Part shown: piece by piece, positions 10,304 through 19,016 of the stretch | Position numbering within the stretch: the stretch's first letter is position 1 | Layout: every line of letters starts with the position of its first letter | DNA from: Accumulibacter sp. | GTDB taxonomy: Bacteria; Pseudomonadota; Gammaproteobacteria; Burkholderiales; Rhodocyclaceae | Direction of reading: 5' to 3' | Length of the DNA stretch: 43,691 nucleotides | Assembly (NCBI GenBank): GCA_031280565.1 | Contig: JAITGN010000104.1 | Location: 1 to 43,691 of the forward strand | Program-made: the position numbers and the translations under genes | The notes under the pieces: model-generated | The model's database searches: none | Told to the model about the DNA's origin: nothing | The model's input: the letters and a program-made list of their open reading frames with translations, nothing else

Positions 10304-11665
10304 ATGACCGAATCACGTTTTGCACGCGCGTTTGAGAATTTGCTGGAACTGACCCAGGATGTCCTGACTCTGGCGAAAAAGTCCGGGGCCGCGGCCTGCG
10401 AGGTCGATGTCTCCGAAAGTTTCGGGCAGAGCGTTTCTGTCCGCCGCGGCGAGGTTGAGACAATAGAGCATAACCGTGACAACGGAATCGGCGTTACGGT
10501 TTATCTCGGCAGGCCGAAAAACCAGCGAAAGGGACACGCGAGCACTTCGGATTTTTCTCCGGCCGCTCTGCGCGATACTGTCGAGGCGGCGTTGAACATC
10601 GCGCGTTTTACGTCTTCCGATCCGTGCGCCGGATTGCCTGATCCCGACTTGCTGGCCAGTCGTGAAGAGGGGTTTGCCGACCTGGATTTATATGATCCCT
10701 GGCCGCTTTCCGCCGAGGAGGCTATCGATCTGGCGCGGCGCTGCGAACAGGCGGCGTTTTCCGTCAGTCCCCAGATCGTTAATTCCGATGGAGCGGCGGT
10801 TTCGATCCAGGAAGGGCAGTTCGTGTCGGCTAACAGCCTCGGTTTTTCCGGCGGGTACCCCAGCTCGCGGCATTATCTTTCCTGTTCCGCGATTGCCGCC
10901 GAAGACGGCCGCATGCAGCGCGGCGACTGGTATTCCATCGCGCGCGATCCCGGAAAACTGGCTTCCGCCGAGGCCATCGGCGACTATGCGGCGCGGCGCG
11001 CCCTAGCGCGCCTTGGCGCGCGGCGAATCGGCACATGCGAAGCGCCTGTGCTTTTCGAAGCGCCGCTCGCGGCTTCCCTGATCGCCAATTTTGTTCACGC
11101 GGCCAGCGGTGGCAGCCTGTATCGCAAATCGTCTTTTCTTCTCGACAGTCTGGATTCGCGCGTTTTCTCGAAAAAAGTCCGGATCAGCGAACGTCCCCGC
11201 TTGCGCGGTGCGTTGGCCAGCAGCCCTTTCGACAGCGACGGCGTCGCGACGCGCGACCGCGAAGTCGTCGAGGACGGTATTCTGCGCGGCTATTTTCTGA
11301 GCGTCTATACGGCCCGAAAACTTGGCATGCGGACGACCGGCAACGCGGGCGGCTGCCATAACCTGATCGTCCATCCGGGTAAACACGATTTTTGCGGCCT
11401 CCTGAAAAAAATGCGGCGCGGCCTGCTTGTTACCGAATTGATGGGACAAGGCGTCAATTATGTGACAGGCGATTATTCACGCGGCGCGGCCGGTTACTGG
11501 GTCGAAAACGGGGAAATCGCCTATCCGGTCGAAGAAATCACGATCGCGGATAATTTGCGCGATATTTTCCGGAATATTGCCGCTGTCGGAAATGACGCGC
11601 TGGTGCGCGGGGCACGCCAGGTCGGCTCAATTCTCGTCGAACGGATGAAAATCGCGGGAAATTGA
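10304..11665 (+). CDS. pmbA: Metalloprotease PmbA/TldE
   Basis: 453-aa peptidase U62-family protein. PmbA/TldE forms a heterodimer with TldD that degrades unfolded peptides and, in E. coli, matures microcin B17 and processes CcdA. TldD is not in the window. Conserved segments include SVRRGEVETIEHNRDNGIGVTVY near residue 44, GGSLYRKSSFLLDSL, LASSPFDSDGV, and near the end TELMGQGVNYVTGDYSRGAAGYWVENGEI. The ATG at 10304 gives the length of E. coli PmbA (450 aa). An in-frame ATG at 10214 follows an AGGAGG at a rather short spacing and would add 30 residues unlike the family. Confidence 0.94.
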   Translation: MTESRFARAFENLLELTQDVLTLAKKSGAAACEVDVSESFGQSVSVRRGEVETIEHNRDNGIGVTVYLGRPKNQRKGHASTSDFSPAALRDTVEAALNIARFTSSDPCAGLPDPDLLASREEGFADLDLYDPWPLSAEEAIDLARRCEQAAFSVSPQIVNSDGAAVSIQEGQFVSANSLGFSGGYPSSRHYLSCSAIAAEDGRMQRGDWYSIARDPGKLASAEAIGDYAARRALARLGARRIGTCEAPVLFEAPLAASLIANFVHAASGGSLYRKSSFLLDSLDSRVFSKKVRISERPRLRGALASSPFDSDGVATRDREVVEDGILRGYFLSVYTARKLGMRTTGNAGGCHNLIVHPGKHDFCGLLKKMRRGLLVTELMGQGVNYVTGDYSRGAAGYWVENGEIAYPVEEITIADNLRDIFRNIAAVGNDALVRGARQVGSILVERMKIAGN

Positions 11666-11753
11666 AGGGCGGTATACCGATTTTTTACGTGAGGCTTATA
11701 ATGTTTGACTATATAAGCGTTTATTCTTTTTTATCACCCAGGAGACGCAAACC

Positions 11754-12842
11754 ATGGAGAGACGTTCCTTCCTGAAAAAAGCCGGTGCCGGTCTCGCGGC
11801 GGGCGCGGTCGCCGCTCCGGCAATTGCCCAGACCCAGGGTCTGCCGGTCATCAAATGGCGGATGGCATCAAGTTTTCCAAGAAATACCGACACCCTGCAC
11901 GGAACAGGCGAGTACCTTATCAAGCACATTTCCGACATGACAGACGGCAAGTTCCAGATACAGATTTTTGCGGCGGGCGAGCTTGTTCCCGCGCCGGGCG
12001 TTCATGATGCCGTCAAGGACAACACCGTCGAAATGGGATATACCTGTTCGTATTATTATTTCGGCAAGGATCCGACTTATTGCATCGATACCGCGATTCC
12101 CTTCGGCATGAATTCCCGCCAGACGACTGCCTGGTACCGCCAGGGCAACGGCCGTAAGCTGATAGGCGATTTTCTCGCGAAATCGAATATCGTCGCGTTT
12201 CCCTGCGGGAATACCGGCGTTCAGATGGGCGGTTGGTTTCGCAAGGAAATCAAGACGGCTGATGATCTGAAAGGCCTGAAAATGCGCGTCGCCGGACTGG
12301 CGGGAGCCGTTCTGGGCAAGCTCGGCGTCGTTTCTCAACAGATATCCGGCGGCGATATTTATCCGGCGCTTGAAAAGGGCACGATCGACGCGACGGAATG
12401 GGTCGGACCTTATGACGATCTGAAAATGGGCTTCAACAAGGTCGCGAAATACTATTATTACCCGGGATGGTGGGAAGGCGGCCCGCAGATTTCGGTTTAT
12501 ATCAACACGAAAAAATGGGCTGAACTTCCAAAAGCCTATCAGACAGTCCTCGAAACCGCCTGCGCCGACGCGAACGCCGAAATGAACGCGCGTTACGACA
12601 CGAAAAACCCGGTCGCGCTGAAACAGATCGTCGCCTCCGGAACCCAGTTGCGCATCTTTCCGAAAGACGTCATGGATGCCTGCTACAAGGCGGCGATGGA
12701 GTATTACGCGGAAACTTCCGCCAAGAATCCCGATTTCAAGAGAATCTATGAAGATTACAGGAAATTCACGGACGATCTGAATTCATGGTTCCGCGTTGCG
12801 GAAGGCTCTTACGCCAATTACATGTTCAGCCGCAAAAACTGA
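11754..12842 (+). CDS. TRAP transporter substrate-binding protein (DctP/FcbT1-like)
   Basis: 362-aa periplasmic solute receptor. The N-terminus has a Tat-type twin arginine (RRSFLKK), a hydrophobic stretch and cleavage after AIAQ. The body is of the TRAP DctP family: KWRMASSFP, the conserved substrate-arginine region LKGLKMRVAG, then GGDIYPALEKGTIDATEWVGP and PGWWEGG. This resembles the mannitol/chloroaromatic (FcbT1) and 2-oxoacid/lactate (TakP-like) branch, so a carboxylate substrate is a fair guess only. AGGAG sits 9 bases upstream of the ATG. The matching permease genes lie 2.3 kb away in the opposite orientation (15122-17304), with an R-M island between; a terminator follows at 12889-12926. 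Confidence 0.93.
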   Translation: MERRSFLKKAGAGLAAGAVAAPAIAQTQGLPVIKWRMASSFPRNTDTLHGTGEYLIKHISDMTDGKFQIQIFAAGELVPAPGVHDAVKDNTVEMGYTCSYYYFGKDPTYCIDTAIPFGMNSRQTTAWYRQGNGRKLIGDFLAKSNIVAFPCGNTGVQMGGWFRKEIKTADDLKGLKMRVAGLAGAVLGKLGVVSQQISGGDIYPALEKGTIDATEWVGPYDDLKMGFNKVAKYYYYPGWWEGGPQISVYINTKKWAELPKAYQTVLETACADANAEMNARYDTKNPVALKQIVASGTQLRIFPKDVMDACYKAAMEYYAETSAKNPDFKRIYEDYRKFTDDLNSWFRVAEGSYANYMFSRKN

Positions 12843-12888
12843 CACGGTGTTCAGGCAGATTCGGTAGATAATTGCCGTCAGCCACAAT

Positions 12889-12926
12889 AAGCGGCGCGCG
12901 CTTTATGCCCGCGCCGCTCGTTTTTT
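12889..12926 (+). terminator. Rho-independent terminator after the TRAP receptor gene
   Basis: GCGGCGCG (12891-12898) pairs with CGCGCCGC (12910-12917), with a loop of about 11 bases, followed by CG and a run of six T. It lies about 50 bases after the stop codon. Confidence 0.88.
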
Positions 12927-12958
12927 ATGGAAAGGCGGCGCCCATATTGGAGATATTT

Positions 12959-12970
12959 GCGATATATCGC
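12959..12970. promoter_or_regulatory. 12-bp palindrome upstream of the methyltransferase gene
   Basis: GCGATATATCGC is a perfect palindrome 31-70 bases ahead of the possible methyltransferase starts, in a stretch rich in GATAT motifs (12951-12982). It could be an operator for the R-M module. No controller (C) gene was found, so its function is a guess. Confidence 0.35.
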
Positions 12971-13000
12971 CTTGGGATATATGTCAGGATTATGAAATAA

Positions 13001-13900
13001 ATGATTTGGAAAGATTTGGATTTTAGAGATTATATAAAAATGGAGATTAAAACAGATATTTTTCCAGGGGATGCGGCTGAGGTACTCCGGGAAATTGACG
13101 AAAATACAGTAGATTTAATAATAACATCGCCTCCATATGCAGACCAAAGGAAAGATACTTATGGAGGCGTTCCCGTGAATGAATATGTGGAATGGTTTCT
13201 GCCCATTTCTAAGGAATTATTACGTGTACTAAAACCAACGGGGACGTTTATACTAAATATAAAGGAACGTGTGCTGAATGGCGAAAGGAGTACCTATGTC
13301 ATAGAATTGATTTTGGAAATGAAAAAACAAGGCTGGTTGTGGACGGAAGAATTTATATGGCACAAAAAAAATTGCTATCCTGGAAAATGGCCGAACAGGT
13401 TTAGGGATTCATGGGAAAGATTATTGCAGTTTAATAAATCAAAACAGTTCAATATGTATCAGGAAAATGTCATGCTTCCGATGGGTGATTGGGCCAAGAC
13501 CCGTTTGAAAAATTTAAGTGAAACAGACAAAGTAAGGGATAACTCAAGAGTTGGGAGTGGTTTTGGTAAAAATATTTCCAACTGGATTGGTAGAGAGCTT
13601 GCTTACCCAACAAATGTTCTCCATTTAGCTACAGAATGCTCGAATAAAAATCATAGCGCGGCTTTTCCGGAAGAATTGCCTTGTTGGTTTATAAAGCTTT
13701 TCACAAAAGAAAATGATATGGTGATGGATCCGTTTATGGGGTCTGGCACAACATTATTTGCTGCCCGGAAAATGAGAAGGAACTCAATTGGAATAGAAAT
13801 CGTAGAAGATTATTGTGACGTCGTTAAAAGATCGTTGGATACAGTGGAGTTGTGTTTGTTTGAAGAGGAGGCCGCATATGTATTCGCCACTGATAAATAA
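13001..13900 (+). CDS. Site-specific DNA methyltransferase (type II, beta class)
   Basis: 299-aa AdoMet-dependent methyltransferase modifying adenine N6 or cytosine N4. Catalytic motif IV (TSPPY) is near residue 43 and the AdoMet-binding motif I (DPFMGSGTT) near residue 248, the order of the beta class. Long segments such as EEFIWHKKNCYPGKWPNRF and NVLHLATECSNKNHSAAFPEELP belong to the methylases paired with PmeII-type endonucleases. The start is uncertain: an in-frame ATG at 13040 (286 aa, MEIKTDIFPGDA) matches how relatives begin, and neither start has a clear ribosome site. The gene appears intact. Its end overlaps the first 23 bases of the broken endonuclease gene. Base composition is far more AT-rich than the flanking genes, which points to horizontal gain. 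Confidence 0.92.
   Translation: MIWKDLDFRDYIKMEIKTDIFPGDAAEVLREIDENTVDLIITSPPYADQRKDTYGGVPVNEYVEWFLPISKELLRVLKPTGTFILNIKERVLNGERSTYVIELILEMKKQGWLWTEEFIWHKKNCYPGKWPNRFRDSWERLLQFNKSKQFNMYQENVMLPMGDWAKTRLKNLSETDKVRDNSRVGSGFGKNISNWIGRELAYPTNVLHLATECSNKNHSAAFPEELPCWFIKLFTKENDMVMDPFMGSGTTLFAARKMRRNSIGIEIVEDYCDVVKRSLDTVELCLFEEEAAYVFATDK
13004..13019 (+). repeat. 16-bp direct repeat, left copy
   Basis: ATTTGGAAAGATTTGG occurs here and at 14570-14585. The two copies bracket the methyltransferase/endonuclease module. In the right copy it encodes IWKDL near the natural C-terminus of the endonuclease. The left copy encodes the same IWKDL at the doubtful N-terminus of the methyltransferase. Confidence 0.7.
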
Positions 13901-14608
13901 TATAGTGAATATGTTGAAAACAATATTTCTGTGTTTCACCAAAAAAGAATAGATAAGATTGGTACATTGAAATTAAGAGAGGTTCTAAAGAAGAAAAATC
14001 TCTAGTTGTTCAAGGCGAAATATTTGCAAACAGCAGAGGAAATCATTAGGGAGATTATTAACGCATATATTTCCTCAAGTGAAGAAACCATGTTTGGAGA
14101 TTGGCTTGAAGGTCTGGCGATTTATATCAATGAAAAAGTCTATTCCGGCCGAAAGTCTGGAATAAAAGGTATTGATCTGGAATTTGACAACAATGAAACA
14201 AGATATATAGTTTCAATAAAATCAGGCCCCAATTGGGGTAACAGTTCACAGACAGCAAAGATGGTTGATGATTTTAAATTGGCACAAAAGATATTGCGAA
14301 CAAGTAGTACCAGGATGAATATTGTTTGTGTTAATGGTTGCTGTTATGGGAAAGATAATAATCCTGATAAAGGGACGCATTATAAATATTGTGGTCAAAA
14401 GTTCTGGGAGTTTATTGGTGGAGACGAGAATATCTATACGGATATAATTGAGCCATTGGGACACAAAGCAAAAGAAAGAAATGAAGAGTATTCAGAAATG
14501 TATGCTCGGATGATAAATAGATTTACAAAAGAGTTTATAGAGTTGTTTTGCGATAATAATGGAAAAATAATTTGGAAAGATTTGGTAAGGTATAATTCCG
14601 GGAAATAA
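13878..14608 (+). pseudogene. Broken type II restriction endonuclease (PmeII family)
   Basis: Relatives of this family start near an AxxYVExNIxxFHxxR segment, continue with a KRKNPYLFKAKN motif, and carry the nuclease core. Here a start at 13878 (ATG with AGGAGG 6 bases upstream) runs for only 24 codons to a TAG at 13950. The family-like sequence (EYVENNISVFHQKR) continues instead in another frame from about 13904, which indicates a one-base loss. That frame then meets an in-frame amber at 14003, where the family has NPYLF and this gene reads NL-stop-LF. From 14006 it is open to 14608 and keeps the core GIDLEF..YIVSIKSGPNWGNSSQ (a D..SxK active-site pattern) and the C-terminus. A TTG-initiated 200-aa product is conceivable, but it has no ribosome site. 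Most likely inactive. Confidence 0.85.
14570..14585 (+). repeat. 16-bp direct repeat, right copy
   Basis: ATTTGGAAAGATTTGG, identical to 13004-13019, lies inside the 3' end of the endonuclease pseudogene. It may be a remnant of a duplication or recombination that delivered the module. Confidence 0.7.
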
Positions 14609-15121
14609 CAAAGTGGCATGTCACATGACAGGTCTATTACGCTGCTCCCGCCTGTCGCGGCCCTGCGCGACTATTTCTTTCGTGGCGAGCCTGTCGGACC
14701 ATGAACGGATGCTCCAGCAGTTTTTCAAATACTTTCTTTGTTAATGACTTGAACAGGCGTTCCCTTTTAATCAATCCGGCCTTTCCAATCCATACTCTTC
14801 GATAATGCCTATCTCCGTCCGTACTGAGCTTGTCGAAGTATGAACGGACGCGCCAAGTCCGTAAATAACCTTTCCAATCCTGACCTTTCGACAAGCTCAG
14901 TACGGACGGAGATAGACGTCGCCCATGTGCTCCGACAAAATCAGCGCGGACGGAGATTGGCATGGCTAATGGTTTGGCGAATTCAGTGCGGATGGGGGGG
15001 TAACACGCTTACCACGACTGGAAAAAAACAGTCAAAATATTCCTGAATCATTCCCCTGTATCCTCATCCGGCCAGGGTAGTCTTCTTCCAACGCCTTATT
15101 CCGCCGATTGTTTTGTACCCG
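14609..15121. repeat. Third cluster of TTCGACAAGCTCAGG-type repeats
   Basis: No gene. Repeat modules begin about 30 bases after the endonuclease pseudogene: GAGCCTGTCGGACCATGAACGG near 14688, GCTGAGCTTGTCGAAGTATGAACGG (inverted sense) near 14823, and TTCGACAAGCTCAGTACGG near 14887. The rest (14990-15121) shows nothing recognisable; no terminator was seen for the leftward TRAP permease genes. Confidence 0.7.
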
Positions 15122-16726
15122 TTATTGCGTTGACGGATACGCCGATTCATAACCGTAATCGCCCACGTCGATCTTGATGGTATCCAGATCGACCGGCGCT
15201 TGTTTTTCAAGTCCTATGGTCACGATCCACGGGAAAGCGACGATCAGCGTGATCGCGATGACCTGAATGAAAATGTAAGGCACCGCGCCCAGGTAAATAT
15301 CTCCCGTTTTGACGGATTTGGGCGCGACGGAACGCAGGAAGAAAAGCGCGAAGCCGAGCGGCAGTGTCATGAACGATGTCTGCAGGTTCACAGCCAGCAG
15401 AACGCCAAACCAGATCAGGTCGATCCCCATTTTTTCCGCGACCGGCCCGATCAGCGGGACGATGATGAATACCACTTCGAAGTAGTCAAGAAAACAGCCC
15501 AGCGCGAAAATGATGATATTGACAGCGATCAGAAAACCGGTGTGCCCTCCAGGTATCGCTTCAAGCAGACGCTCGACCCACTGATGGCCGTTGACGGCGT
15601 AAAAAGTCAGCGAAAAAATCCGCGCGCCGATCAGGATAAACATCACAAAGGTCGTCAGGCTCATGGTTTTTTCCATCGCCTGCTTGAGCAGCGTCATATT
15701 CAGGCGTTTCCGGAGCAAAGCGATGATCAGCGCGCCCGTCGCGCCCATCGCGCCGCCTTCGGTCGGCGTGGCAAGACCGATGAAAATGCTTCCCAGCACC
15801 AAAAAAATCAGCGCCAGCGGAGGCATCAGCACGAAAGTGACTTTTTCCGCCATGGCCGAGAGCAACTTCAGGCCGGACAGGCGGTTGAGTGATGAAACGA
15901 TGAACGCGAACACGATTCCCGACATCACGCTCAGCGTGATTTTTTTGTCGAGCGCTTCGTCTCCCAGGAAAAACTGACAGACCAGAATACCGATGAGCGT
16001 TGAAACGGCTGTCAGGACAAGCAACGAGCGCATTCCGCTTCGTCCGTCCGGTTCGCGGAATACGCGCGCTTCCGGCGGCAAGGCGGGAAGCCAGCCTGGT
16101 TTCAGGCGCGTCAGAAGAAAAATATACGTAACATAAAGAGAAATGAGCAGCGCGGACATGACGAACGCGCCCCTGTACATGTCACCGACCGATTTGCCGA
16201 GCTGGTCGGCCATGACGATCAGCACGAGCGATGGCGGAATGATCTGCGCGAGCGTTCCCGAAGCGGTGATCGTTCCCGAGGCGACTCTGGGGTTATACCC
16301 ATAGCGGAGCATGATCGGCAGGGAAATCAGTCCCATCGAAATGACCGATGCCGCGATGATGCCCGTCGTCGCGGCCAGGAGCGCGCCGACGAAAATCACC
16401 GCATACGCCAGTCCGCCGCGCACAGGGCCAAAGAGTTGGCCTATCGTGTCAAGCAGGTCTTCTGCCATGCCTGAGCGTTCCAGAATCAATCCCATGAAGG
16501 TAAAGAACGGAATGGCCAGCATGAGTTCGCTGGCCATGATGCTGTAAATGCGATCCGGCATCGCCTGGAAAATCTGCGGCGGAATCTGTCCGAGCGCGAC
16601 GCCGAGCAGGCCAAAAACAATGCCGTTGGCGGCCAGGGAAAACGCGACGGGATAGCCGGAAAGCAGAAAAACGATCATCGAGACGAAGATGATGGGCGCC
16701 ATGTTGGCGGTTAGAAATTCGGTCAT
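15122..16726 (-). CDS. TRAP transporter large permease (DctM family)
   Basis: 534-aa integral membrane protein forming the ion-driven transport subunit of a TRAP system, with roughly 13 or more hydrophobic helices. Typical segments are MLAIPFFTFMGLILERSGMAEDL near residue 70, IAASVISMGLISLPIMLRYGY, SGTLAQIIPPSLVLIVMADQLG and IGLATPTEGGAMGATGALI. It is longer than the 425-residue DctM because of a loop and extra helices around residues 210-290, as in the FcbT3-type large subunits. This matches the FcbT1-like receptor at 11754. Its ATG overlaps the stop of the small permease gene (ATGA), so the two are translationally coupled. Confidence 0.94.
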   Translation of the reverse strand: MTEFLTANMAPIIFVSMIVFLLSGYPVAFSLAANGIVFGLLGVALGQIPPQIFQAMPDRIYSIMASELMLAIPFFTFMGLILERSGMAEDLLDTIGQLFGPVRGGLAYAVIFVGALLAATTGIIAASVISMGLISLPIMLRYGYNPRVASGTITASGTLAQIIPPSLVLIVMADQLGKSVGDMYRGAFVMSALLISLYVTYIFLLTRLKPGWLPALPPEARVFREPDGRSGMRSLLVLTAVSTLIGILVCQFFLGDEALDKKITLSVMSGIVFAFIVSSLNRLSGLKLLSAMAEKVTFVLMPPLALIFLVLGSIFIGLATPTEGGAMGATGALIIALLRKRLNMTLLKQAMEKTMSLTTFVMFILIGARIFSLTFYAVNGHQWVERLLEAIPGGHTGFLIAVNIIIFALGCFLDYFEVVFIIVPLIGPVAEKMGIDLIWFGVLLAVNLQTSFMTLPLGFALFFLRSVAPKSVKTGDIYLGAVPYIFIQVIAITLIVAFPWIVTIGLEKQAPVDLDTIKIDVGDYGYESAYPSTQ

Positions 16727-17304
16727 TTGTTTTCTTCTTTTCCGGTTGCGGCGGCGGAATTTTCTCCATCCGGAACGGGCGTTTTTTCAGCCGGATCAGG
16801 GATGAGTCCTTTCAGGCAGGCAATGCGCTTGATCAATTCGGAAAGGCCCTGCAGGACAAGCAGAAAGAAGCCCGCCGGGATCATCAGTCTTGCAGGCCAG
16901 ACGATCAGGCCGCCAGCGCTGTTCGACATTTCGCCGGTTTCGAAGGTATGCATGAAGACCGGCCAGGAAAGCGCGATGATGCCGATGGACATGGGCAGCA
17001 GGAAGAAGAAAATGCCGAGAATATCAACCCAGAGCCGGACGCGCTTTGGCATGCGGCTCAAAAGCACGTCGACCCGGACATGCTCGTTGCGCAAGAGCGT
17101 GTAGCCCGAACATGACATAAAAATCAGGCCGAACAGATACCACTGCGCCTCCAGAAACGCGTTCGAGCTGTAACTGAACGCGTACCGCATGATCGCGTTG
17201 AATGCGCTGAGCAGAACGACGGCCAGCACCAGCCAGAGGGCGGCGCTTCCAATCCATCCGTTCAACGCGTCGATTTTTTTCGACAATCTGAGCAGGATAT
17301 TCAC
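16723..17304 (-). CDS. TRAP transporter small permease (DctQ family)
   Basis: 193-aa membrane protein with four hydrophobic helices (about residues 18-40, 52-72, 90-112 and 135-160). The segment FNAIMRYAFSYSSNAFLEAQWYLFGLIF is typical of DctQ. It pairs with the large permease encoded immediately downstream. Start is GTG at 17304 with AAAGGA about 7 bases upstream. The charged C-terminal tail (about 30 residues) is probably cytoplasmic and poorly conserved. Confidence 0.92.
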   Translation of the reverse strand: MNILLRLSKKIDALNGWIGSAALWLVLAVVLLSAFNAIMRYAFSYSSNAFLEAQWYLFGLIFMSCSGYTLLRNEHVRVDVLLSRMPKRVRLWVDILGIFFFLLPMSIGIIALSWPVFMHTFETGEMSNSAGGLIVWPARLMIPAGFFLLVLQGLSELIKRIACLKGLIPDPAEKTPVPDGENSAAATGKEENK

Positions 17305-17386
17305 AACGTATCCTTTGAAGACCGTTCTGTCATTTGAACGCGGAAAGCGGAATCACGGCGGGGCCATTCCGGAATTCGCGTCCGGA

Positions 17387-17638
17387 CTATTTGTCCGCCA
17401 TCAGCGCCTCGAAGCGGGCCTGCAGGATTTCCCGGCTCTCCGGATTGTTTTCGTCTCTCGAAATGCAATCGACCGGACAGACTTCGGCGCACTGCGGCTC
17501 GTCATAATGCCCGACACATTCCGTGCATTTCCCCGGATCGACCCGGTAATACTCGTCGCCCAGCGAAATCGCGCCATTCGGACATTCCGGCTCGCAGACG
17601 TCGCAGCTGATACATTCGTCAGAAATTATCATTGTCAT
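17387..17638 (-). CDS. 2[4Fe-4S] ferredoxin (YfhL/Alvin type)
   Basis: 83-aa electron carrier. The first cluster ligands are CISCDVCEPECP (CxxCxxCxxxCP). The second is CTEC, an eight-residue insert, then CAEVCP, as in Allochromatium-type ferredoxins. The ATG at 17638 has GGAG 9 bases upstream; an in-frame codon at 17653 is less likely. It sits 18 bases downstream of coaD, and rsmD-coaD-ferredoxin is a common betaproteobacterial order. Partner enzymes cannot be inferred. Confidence 0.92.
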   Translation of the reverse strand: MTMIISDECISCDVCEPECPNGAISLGDEYYRVDPGKCTECVGHYDEPQCAEVCPVDCISRDENNPESREILQARFEALMADK

Positions 17639-17656
17639 GGTTTTTGTCTCCAAACA

Positions 17657-18698
<1,042 letters not shown>

Positions 18699-19016
18699 TT
18701 ACCTGGGCCGCTCCTTTCTTTGAGCGAATCTCGCGTGAATTCCACCGACGGTAAACGATGTACGCGCCGGTTCGCACGGCACTGGTTGTTTTTCGTCACG
18801 GAAAAATTATTTATGACGAAGATTAAATATCGCTTGAAGCCGGAGTTTATTTCATAAAATAAAGCGAAAAACACGATTTCAATAAAATTAAATATACATT
18901 TCATGGCGATTTTATAAAATAATTTCTTGAGAAATTCATCAAGAAATAAGGATAAACATACGATTTAAAGCTATTTTGATGGAATACTGTTAAAATATCG
19001 CTTGAAAACGTTGTTT
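18699..19016. other. AT-rich intergenic patch with short repeats
   Basis: 318 bases, AT-rich from about 18790, without a gene. It carries two copies of the short AT-rich repeat: TTAAATATCGCTTGAAGCCG (18823-18842, weaker) and TAAAATATCGCTTGAAAACG (18991-19010). A partial resemblance lies at 18854-18875. The promoter of rsmD must lie at its left edge. Confidence 0.6.
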
